Below, one piece after another: positions 33,869-40,100 of a DNA stretch of 40,100 bases; the first letter of the stretch is position 1, and each line of letters opens with the position of its first letter. Under the pieces are notes generated by a model, which searched no databases, was not told the DNA's origin, and worked only from the letters and a program-made list of their open reading frames with translations. The position numbers were made by a program, and so were the translations under genes. The stretch is from CAZELM01 sp964512995 (GTDB lineage Bacteria > CSSED10-310), in NCBI GenBank assembly GCA_964512995.1, contig CAZELM010000039.1:1-40100 (forward strand). The letters run 5' to 3'.

Positions 33869-34240
33869 TCAGACATGCTGATCGACCAGAACCGGGTTGC
33901 CATCCGGATCAACCGCGATGAAACTGGCGGGGCCGGTCGTCGATTCATCCGCTTCCTGCACGAATGTCACTCCCCGCGCTTTCAACTGCCGCTGGATCTC
34001 CCGGATATCGGTAAATTCGGTGAGTTTTCTCGCGTTGTTGTCCCAGCCGGGATTGAATGTCAGGATGTTTTTGTCGAACATCCCCTGAAAAAGACCGATC
34101 ACATGATCCCCGTTTTTCAGGATCAGCCAGTGTTGCGACGCGTCACCAGCAAATACCGTGAACCCGAACTTCTCATAGAACTGTCTCGATGCTTCGAGAT
34201 CCTTGACTGTCAGACTGATCGAAAATGCGCCCAAATCCAT
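33869..34240 (-). CDS. Glyoxalase/bleomycin-resistance (VOC) family protein
   Basis: A 123-aa VOC-fold protein. It begins SISLTVKDLEASRQFYEKFGF, has WLILKNGDHVIGLFQ in the middle and ends SFIAVDPDGNPVLVDQHV, the standard order of the two beta-alpha-beta-beta-beta modules. The ATG at 34238-34240 has AAAGGAG six bases upstream; the frame also stays open upstream but that part has no ribosome site. Substrate unknown. Confidence 0.88.
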   Translation of the reverse strand: MDLGAFSISLTVKDLEASRQFYEKFGFTVFAGDASQHWLILKNGDHVIGLFQGMFDKNILTFNPGWDNNARKLTEFTDIREIQRQLKARGVTFVQEADESTTGPASFIAVDPDGNPVLVDQHV

Positions 34241-34400
34241 TGTTGGCTCCTTTCCATCCGATTGGATTTCATTCGTGTTCCAGGAACGGATTACCGCATC
34301 GGTTTCGGATTTTCGGTAAAATAGCGTGAAAAGGGGACACGCGAGGACGGTTGAATAACTGCCCGTTCTCCGGGTATCTGTTCGCACCACCAACGACCTG

Positions 34401-34775
34401 TCATGATGTTGGATGACGGCATTCTGTTTCAAACCATAGCTTTCGTTTTCCGCAGGAGCAGGTATGCATCGCCTTCTGCTCGGTCAGCCAGGCATCTTCT
34501 CCCACGATCATCATCCGCTCGATGTTCTGCATCGCCACGAAATGATGTTTGATCCCGTCATGGTAGAACCCGACCATCATCTGACAGGGAAACTCCACGC
34601 ACTGGCCACAATGCAACAGACCTTTCTGTTCGGCGCAGGGGCGTGTCGGGCAGTCGCTGATCAGTTCCACCTCATCCCGGCATCCCTTGCACCCCGGCTC
34701 CGTCGAATTCCCGATGTAAGACCCGCAACCGCCACAATACAATCCACAATATGCGAGCAGTTTATGTTTTTCCAC
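34401..34775 (-). CDS. DUF3795-like Cys-rich protein
   Basis: A 124-aa protein rich in cysteine (YCGLYCGGCGSYIGNS, GCKGC, DCPTRPCAEQKGLLHCGQC, CSCGKRKLWF), as in the uncharacterised DUF3795 family that probably binds a metal or iron-sulfur cluster. I chose GTG at 34773-34775 because GGAGG lies seven bases upstream; an ATG at 34800-34802 has none. It is divergent from lexA and 161 bp upstream of the VOC gene start on the same strand. Confidence 0.8.
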   Translation of the reverse strand: MEKHKLLAYCGLYCGGCGSYIGNSTEPGCKGCRDEVELISDCPTRPCAEQKGLLHCGQCVEFPCQMMVGFYHDGIKHHFVAMQNIERMMIVGEDAWLTEQKAMHTCSCGKRKLWFETECRHPTS

Positions 34776-34895
34776 TGGTTCACCTCCCTTGATGGAATCC
34801 ATTATGACGGGATGGCGTTGTTTTGCAATATGCAGACCTCGAAAGGACACATTGCCGCCGCCCCGGTCTCCATTCGCCGGGAGATCAAAATAAAT

Positions 34896-34923
34896 TTGAT
34901 ACTTAACATTTATTAGGTATAAT
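34896..34923 (+). promoter_or_regulatory. lexA promoter with candidate LexA operator
   Basis: TTGATA (34896-34901) and TATAAT (34918-34923) are 16 bases apart. Between and across them lies an imperfect palindrome TACTTAA-N6-TTAGGTA (34900-34919; one mismatch in seven pairs), where a repressor would block polymerase. It fits lexA autoregulation. The operator type is unlike the common E. coli and Bacillus SOS boxes, so this is a proposal. Confidence 0.6.
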
Positions 34924-34960
34924 AGATATTAGCATGTGTTTTAAGTGAAAGGAGTCACAA

Positions 34961-35605
34961 ATGGTTCAGGGAAAATCAGGTCCATCGCTTCCGGATACGC
35001 TGACGTTTCGTCAGAAACAGGTCTTATCTGCCATTCAGCGTTTTATACGGGAAAAGGGATTTCCACCCACCGTCAGTGAGCTGGCGAAACGGTTGGATGT
35101 ATCCGGAGCATCGATTCATCAGCATCTGGATTATCTTCAGCGGAAAGGCTATATCCAGCGGGATGAGACTTCCAAGGCACGGGGAATCCGGGTTCTCGTC
35201 GAGTCCGGGGATGGGTCGTCATTGCGCCAGATTCCATTGCTGGGCCGGATTGCCGCCGGGGTTCCCATCGAAGCGATTGAAAATATCGACGGCTGCATCC
35301 TCATCGACGAACAGAAGCTTCGCGGGGACTGCCTCTATGCATTGAAAGTCCACGGAGACAGCATGATTCTCGATGGCATTCTCGACGGCGATGTGGCGAT
35401 TGTCCGTTCCCAGTCCATTGTCGAGAACGGCGAGATCGCGGTCGCGCTGATCGGTTCGGAAGCAACGGTGAAACGATTTTACCGGAATGCGGATCATTCC
35501 GTCACCTTGAAACCGTCCAATCCGGAATATGAACCGAAGCAGTATCGGCCCGACGACGTTCAGGTATTGGGCAAAGTCATCGGGATCCAGCGGTATCTGG
35601 AATAG
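34961..35605 (+). CDS. lexA: LexA SOS repressor
   Basis: A 214-aa LexA. The N-terminal winged HTH (TFRQKQVLSAIQRFI, FPPTVSELAKRLDVS, SIHQHLDYLQRKGYI) binds DNA. The C-terminal S24 peptidase domain has the self-cleavage site Ala99-Gly100 (AAGVPIE), Ser134 in HGDSM and Lys171 in ATVKRF. RecA filaments trigger its autocleavage and so induce the SOS response. The ATG at 34961 has AAAGGAG upstream. It is the first gene of an operon with an ImuB-like protein, 10 bp downstream, and a DnaE2-like polymerase, so damage would turn on both its own synthesis and mutagenic repair. Confidence 0.95.
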   Translation: MVQGKSGPSLPDTLTFRQKQVLSAIQRFIREKGFPPTVSELAKRLDVSGASIHQHLDYLQRKGYIQRDETSKARGIRVLVESGDGSSLRQIPLLGRIAAGVPIEAIENIDGCILIDEQKLRGDCLYALKVHGDSMILDGILDGDVAIVRSQSIVENGEIAVALIGSEATVKRFYRNADHSVTLKPSNPEYEPKQYRPDDVQVLGKVIGIQRYLE

Positions 35606-35615
35606 GGTCACGGAG

Positions 35616-36791
35616 ATGGAAACGATTCTTCACACCCGGATTTCATCGTTCTGGTGTTCCGTCGAACGGCTCCATGACCGGCAACTGGTGCAACGGCCGA
35701 TCGTGATATCGCCGGTTGGCAAGCCGCGGGCGCAGGTCTGGGATGTCTCATTGGAAGCCGGCCGGATGGGAATCTATCGCGGAATGCCACTGGATCTGGC
35801 AAAAAAACGGTGCCGGGATCTGGTAGCGGTTCCTCCGCATCCGGAGCTGTATCAGCAGGAAACGCGGAAACTGTCCGTGTTGGCGGAGCAGTTTACGCCA
35901 CAGTTTCAGGTGACGGATACCGGTAAGCTGTTTCTGGATGTGACGGGAACGGAGCTTCTGTTTGGTGCGCCGGAAACGATCGTTCACCGCATGGGCACGC
36001 ACCTGATGGGTGATCGGGGATTCCGTGTCGCCTCCGGGATCGCTCAAAATCTGCTGACTGCCGAGATGGCTGTCAAAGTGATCGGTCAAGCCAGGAACAA
36101 TGCCTGTATGCGGATAAAACCAGGCGATGAACGGACGTTTCTGGCGCCACTGCCTTCCCGGCATCTGCCGACGCTCACGCCCCGGATCATCGGTCAGCTC
36201 CGCGATCTGAACCTGATCCGCGTCGGGCACATTGCTCAATGCGCCATTCAGCAGCTCGTTCCGGTATTCAGACGGAACGCGCTCCGGTTGTGGAGAATGG
36301 CAAACGGTCTGGATGACCGCCGGATTCAATCACCATTGGAGCCGCCGTTTCAGGTGGACCGGGAACATCTGTTTTCGACCGACACCAACGATTTCCCGCT
36401 CCTTCAGGCAACACTCGCCCGCCTGATCGATGAATCCGGGTATGAGCTGCGGATGCGGAACCGGTTTGCGTCGCATATCCAGGTGACGCTCCGGTTCAGC
36501 GATGCCGTAGAACATACCCGGAAAGCAGTATTCACCACGCTCCAGAACGATTTCCTCCCAATCTATGAAATAGCCGAAGGTCTGCTGGAAAAACTGTGTG
36601 AGCGGCGCGTTCGTGTCCGGATGATGGGCGTGATGCTGCGAGAGAAAAACCATACAGCATCGCAGGGATCGCTCTTTCCCGAAGATCCGGTCCGCTCCGA
36701 ATGCCGTGCCGTCACGCAGGTCATGGATACCATCCGGAAACGCTTTGGATGGAATGCCGTGCTCATCGGAAAGGAATTGGGAGCGTCATGA
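35616..36791 (+). CDS. imuB: ImuB-like Y-family polymerase relative, catalytically dead
   Basis: A 391-aa Y-family protein. The palm/finger pattern is recognisable (WCSVERLHDRQLVQRPIVIS, GKPRAQVWDVSLEAGRMGIY, RGMPLDLAKKRC) and the C-terminal little finger follows. The acidic residues needed for catalysis are missing: the first motif reads TRISSFW where DinB has DMDxFF, and the DE pair is replaced (TGKLFLDVTG). ImuB proteins are such inactive adaptors that link DnaE2 to the sliding clamp. QGSLF near the C-terminus fits a beta-clamp-binding motif. It overlaps dnaE2 by ATGA. No imuA gene lies in the operon. Confidence 0.82.
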   Translation: METILHTRISSFWCSVERLHDRQLVQRPIVISPVGKPRAQVWDVSLEAGRMGIYRGMPLDLAKKRCRDLVAVPPHPELYQQETRKLSVLAEQFTPQFQVTDTGKLFLDVTGTELLFGAPETIVHRMGTHLMGDRGFRVASGIAQNLLTAEMAVKVIGQARNNACMRIKPGDERTFLAPLPSRHLPTLTPRIIGQLRDLNLIRVGHIAQCAIQQLVPVFRRNALRLWRMANGLDDRRIQSPLEPPFQVDREHLFSTDTNDFPLLQATLARLIDESGYELRMRNRFASHIQVTLRFSDAVEHTRKAVFTTLQNDFLPIYEIAEGLLEKLCERRVRVRMMGVMLREKNHTASQGSLFPEDPVRSECRAVTQVMDTIRKRFGWNAVLIGKELGAS

Positions 36792-39700
36792 TCGGCACGA
36801 ATCTGGTTCATTTGCATGTGCACTCCCATTTTTCACTGATGGAAGCGACCGGGTCGATCCGGGATATCTGTGCGAGCGCGAAACAGCATGGCTATCGCGC
36901 ACTGGCTCTGACGGATACAAACAACCTCTATGGATTGCCGGCATTTCTGGAAGCCTGCCGGGAGGTGGATCTGCGGCCGGTGATCGGAGCGGAACTGCGG
37001 CATGGTCCAGAACAGGTCGTGGCACTGGCTCGAAATCGGGACGGATATCGGAATCTGTGCCACCTGATCACACTCATCCAGTGCAATCAACTGCCGGAAC
37101 CCCTTTCCCGGTCGCTCTCCGAATACGCGGCAGGATTGATCTTCATCAGCGATTCGGTTCCGGTGCTGGAGCATATCTTTGCGGATGGACTGGAAGGATA
37201 TGCAGAGATTATTGGATTCCCTGGAAGTCTTGCCACGTATGCCAGAAAGCGGAGTTGGCCGGTCGTCGCGACGAATGCCGTGCACCTTCTGACGCCCGGA
37301 GACTATGACCTGTACAAGTTGCTTCGGGCCATTCACTGGAACACGAGCCTGTCACGGATTCCCGAATCGGAATTGCGGGTGGCCGACCGATGGTTATGGC
37401 CGCCGGAGCACTTTCATAACATGTTCGAGATTCTGCCGGAAGCGCTGGTCAATGCCGCGGGAATCGCCGCCGCCTGCCACTACCAGGGCGATGGAAAAAC
37501 AGTCATTTTCCCGAAGTATGATGTCATTCCGGATGGGATGAATGCGGAGCAGTTGTTGCGGGCGCTGGCCTATGACGGGGCCAGAGACCGGTATGGAAAG
37601 ATCACCGAACCGGTCAGACAACGGCTGGAAAAGGAACTGGCGATTATCAACCTGAAAGGCTTTGCCGATTATTTTCTGGTCGTCCGGGAAATCGCTCAGA
37701 AAGCGACGCGGATTTGTGGCCGAGGTTCCGGAGCCGCCAGTCTGGTGTGTTATACGCTTGGGATCACCAATGTCGATCCGATCAAACATCATCTCTATTT
37801 TGAACGGTTCTTGAATGAGGGCCGGAAAGACCCGCCGGACATCGATATCGATTTCTGCTGGGATGAACGCGACGAGATCCTGAACTGGATCTTTGAGCGG
37901 TTCGGTCGGGATCGGACCGCTATGGTCGCGAATCATCTGACGTTCCAGCCCCGGATGGCGGTCCGTGAAACGGCAAAGGTATGGGGCATTCCCGATGGCG
38001 AGATCACGGAGCGAACTCAGCGCATGCCGTATTTTTTTCATGAGGCGTTCGATCCGGCCACACTGACTCAGTCTCCCAGATTTCGTGAAATCGATTTTCC
38101 GGACCCGTGGCCGGAAATTCTGGACGCAGCCGGGAAACTGCTGAAAATCCCCCGGCATCTGAGCGTTCATTGTGGCGGTGTCGTGATTACGCCCCACCCG
38201 ATCACCGATTATTGCCCGGTCCAGTTTTCGCCGAAAGGTATTCCGATACTCCAGTGGGAAAAAGACGGCGTCGAGGATATGGGGTTCGTTAAAATTGATA
38301 TTCTCAGCAACCGGAATGGATTGCCCACGGTCCGGGATACGCTCGAGATGATTCGCGAAAATGAAGGCGTGGTCATCGATCATCCGAACTGGGATCCCAC
38401 GGAAGATCTGGCGACGATCGCTATGCTGGCATCCGGCTCGAACATCGGAATATTCTACGTCGAATCTCCCGCCATGCGACAGCTTCAACGGAAAACAGAA
38501 AAGGGGGATTTCGAGCATCTGGTGATCCACTCCTCCATCATCCGGCCGGCGGCGAACGCATTTATCCATGAATACATCCGACGGTTACGCGCATTGCCGG
38601 AACCGCCCCCCTCTCTTCACCCGCAACTGGATCCCATCCTCTCCGAAAGTTACGGAATCATGGTGTATCAGGAACATGTCAGCATGGCGGCGGAAGCATT
38701 GGCCGGATTTTCTGTGGAAGAAGCGGATATGCTCCGCCGGATCATGTCCAAAAAAGACGTTCACCGGCGCCTGCAACATTACAGAGAAAAATTCCGGGAT
38801 GGCGCTCGAGAAAACGGGATCTGTGACGATGTGATCGATGCGGTCTGGAACATGATCGCGAGCTTTGCCGGATACTCCTTCTGTAAACCCCACTCCGCGA
38901 GCTATGCCCAGGTCAGCTATCAGTCCGCATACCTCCGCTGCCATTTCCCTGCGGAGTTCCTGGCTGCGGTATTGTCGAATGGAGGCGGCTACTACACCTC
39001 CTTTGCCTATATTTCCGAAGCCCGGCGGCTGGGAATTCAGATTTTGAGTCCGGATGTCAATCTGTCCCGAGTCCGGTATCGCGGCCGCAGAAGGAAAATC
39101 CGGGTCGGATTGATGGCGATCGCCGGGTTACGGGAGCAGGCAATGACCGGCATCATTGAACACAGGGAAAAACATGGCAGATTCACCTCCGTCGAAAATC
39201 TGCTCCAACGGGTATCTCTGACTCAACCCGAGATGAAAGCACTGATCGATGCGGGAGCGTGTGATGCGATGGAGCCGAAATGTACACGGTCGCAACTGCA
39301 CTGGAAATCCGCCCGGTGGTTCTTCGAGCACTCCGGGAAACCCGACACACCGATGGAATTGCCATTTGACAGGAAGGAAGGCCTGGCGTCGATACCGCCG
39401 CCGGAGCTCCCGGAATACACGCATCGTGAAATGTGCAAACGCCAGTGGCAGACCCTGGGATATCTCCTGGATTGCCATCCCATCGAGCTGTTCCGGGAAC
39501 GACTGGAAGGCAAAAAGTACGTCCTCGCCTGTGACTTCAGAAAGCATATCGGAGAATGGGTGACGGCGATCGGATGGCATGTGACAGCCAAAACCGTCCT
39601 GACCTGCAACAATGAGCCCATGCAGTTCGTCAGCTTTGAAGATACCACACAAATCTATGAAGCGATTTTATTCCCCAAGGCATATCACCGGCTGATCCAT

Positions 39701-39841
39701 AAACTGGACCGTATGAATCTCTATCTGCTGAAAGGCCGGTTAACGGAAGAATTCCATTGTGTGACATTCCAGGTCGAAGATCTGGAACGATTACTTACGG
39801 ATACCCATCGCATTGCTGCGACTGCCGGGGAGCGGTCCTGA
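36788..39841 (+). CDS. dnaE2: Error-prone DnaE2-like DNA polymerase III alpha subunit (ImuC)
   Basis: A 1017-aa C-family polymerase. The PHP domain starts LVHLHVHSHFSLMEATGSI and contains ALTDTNNLYG. The polymerase core includes GRGSGAASLVCYTLG and PDIDIDFCWDERDEIL with the catalytic aspartates, then MSKKDVHRRL and SYQSAYLRCHFPAEFLAA. The C-terminus carries an OB-fold-like part (VTAIGWHVTAKTVL). It has the length and gene context of DnaE2, which makes mutagenic translesion synthesis with ImuB during SOS. The ATG overlaps the imuB stop (ATGA), so it is translationally coupled. A main replicative DnaE would be elsewhere. Confidence 0.9.
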   Translation: MIGTNLVHLHVHSHFSLMEATGSIRDICASAKQHGYRALALTDTNNLYGLPAFLEACREVDLRPVIGAELRHGPEQVVALARNRDGYRNLCHLITLIQCNQLPEPLSRSLSEYAAGLIFISDSVPVLEHIFADGLEGYAEIIGFPGSLATYARKRSWPVVATNAVHLLTPGDYDLYKLLRAIHWNTSLSRIPESELRVADRWLWPPEHFHNMFEILPEALVNAAGIAAACHYQGDGKTVIFPKYDVIPDGMNAEQLLRALAYDGARDRYGKITEPVRQRLEKELAIINLKGFADYFLVVREIAQKATRICGRGSGAASLVCYTLGITNVDPIKHHLYFERFLNEGRKDPPDIDIDFCWDERDEILNWIFERFGRDRTAMVANHLTFQPRMAVRETAKVWGIPDGEITERTQRMPYFFHEAFDPATLTQSPRFREIDFPDPWPEILDAAGKLLKIPRHLSVHCGGVVITPHPITDYCPVQFSPKGIPILQWEKDGVEDMGFVKIDILSNRNGLPTVRDTLEMIRENEGVVIDHPNWDPTEDLATIAMLASGSNIGIFYVESPAMRQLQRKTEKGDFEHLVIHSSIIRPAANAFIHEYIRRLRALPEPPPSLHPQLDPILSESYGIMVYQEHVSMAAEALAGFSVEEADMLRRIMSKKDVHRRLQHYREKFRDGARENGICDDVIDAVWNMIASFAGYSFCKPHSASYAQVSYQSAYLRCHFPAEFLAAVLSNGGGYYTSFAYISEARRLGIQILSPDVNLSRVRYRGRRRKIRVGLMAIAGLREQAMTGIIEHREKHGRFTSVENLLQRVSLTQPEMKALIDAGACDAMEPKCTRSQLHWKSARWFFEHSGKPDTPMELPFDRKEGLASIPPPELPEYTHREMCKRQWQTLGYLLDCHPIELFRERLEGKKYVLACDFRKHIGEWVTAIGWHVTAKTVLTCNNEPMQFVSFEDTTQIYEAILFPKAYHRLIHKLDRMNLYLLKGRLTEEFHCVTFQVEDLERLLTDTHRIAATAGERS

Positions 39842-39948
39842 AATGGCCCTCCCACACCACCCGCGATGTCAGGCACCCGAATCCGAGCTTTCAGTTGCCA
39901 GCCCCGCGCAGATTGAGATTTGGATTCAGATGCTCCAGACCGTTCTTC

Positions 39949-39976
39949 TTGACAACACCGTTGATCAAAGTACACT
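39949..39976 (+). promoter_or_regulatory. Candidate promoter for the Rpn-like gene
   Basis: TTGACA (39949-39954) and TACACT (39971-39976) are 16 bases apart. The predicted start of transcription, about 39983, coincides with the ATG, and no Shine-Dalgarno is present, so the message may be leaderless. Confidence 0.5.
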
Positions 39977-39982
39977 CAGATC

Positions 39983-40100
39983 ATGAATACCGTATCGAAT
40001 CCCCATGACCGTTTCTTCCGGCAGCTCCTTCAGAACAAGGAAGTGGCCAGGGATTTTCTGAGGTATTATCTGCCGGAGCAGATTGTCCAGATCCTGGACC
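39983..40100 (+). CDS. Rpn/YhgA-like PD-(D/E)XK nuclease, start only
   Basis: The first 39 codons of a gene cut by the window edge. It begins MNTVSNPHDRFFRQLLQN and continues EVARDFLRYYLPEQIVQILD, the hallmark N-terminus of the Rpn recombination-promoting nuclease family (also called YhgA-like transposase). The nuclease domain is outside the window. Confidence 0.8.
   Translation, partial: MNTVSNPHDRFFRQLLQNKEVARDFLRYYLPEQIVQILD

Overview
The window is a scaffold piece from a draft assembly, since it holds an exact 100-N gap. It comes from an uncultured-type bacterium of medium GC content. I cannot name the phylum. The hints are secreted proteins with Pro/Thr (TPTP) linkers, a dockerin-like pair of calcium loops, TldD/TldE, and an SOS operon built as lexA - imuB-like - dnaE2-like. 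No complete RNA gene and no CRISPR array were found.

Positions 1-15300 are a defence and mobile-gene island. On the minus strand lie a small HTH regulator, brxA, brxB, brxC and pglX of a BREX phage-defence locus. Its pglZ side lies beyond the left edge. brxC is cut by one in-frame TAG, and the 3' two thirds of pglX is much more AT-rich than its 5' part. Beyond a divergent unknown gene and a gene-poor stretch with two strong hairpins comes a minus-strand row: AbiEi-like regulator, UDG-like protein, tyrosine recombinase. Next is a Panacea-type toxin-antitoxin pair. Then comes a three-gene toxin/antitoxin/SecB-like chaperone operon that resembles CmdTAC. This operon is bracketed by two direct repeats (12870-13064 and 14765-14940), each ending in the 3' part of a tRNA-Asp-like sequence. 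The second repeat truncates a nucleotidyltransferase gene that follows a HicB-like gene.

Positions 15461-24538 hold a surface-glycan-like or natural-product-like cluster: a GT4 glycosyltransferase, two radical SAM/SPASM proteins flanking a GT28-like glycosyltransferase in an overlapping operon, a CapK/PaaK-like adenylating enzyme, a FAD oxidoreductase, and a GT39-like membrane glycosyltransferase. Its product is unknown.

Positions 25000-28007 carry tldE/pmbA and tldD, then a decayed HepT-like gene. From 28197 to 33738 the DNA is repeat-rich. It contains a secreted protein made of an 813-bp tandem duplication, remnants of a DISARM-like helicase and methyltransferase, 48-bp dispersed repeats, a 21-bp tandem array running into the assembly gap, a membrane protein with two related PDZ-like domains, and a damaged dockerin gene.

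Positions 33869-40100 hold a VOC-fold protein, a DUF3795-like Cys-rich protein, and the divergent SOS mutagenesis operon. lexA has a good promoter with a candidate palindromic operator. The operon ends with the 1017-aa DnaE2-like polymerase. The start of an Rpn/YhgA-like nuclease gene is cut by the right edge.
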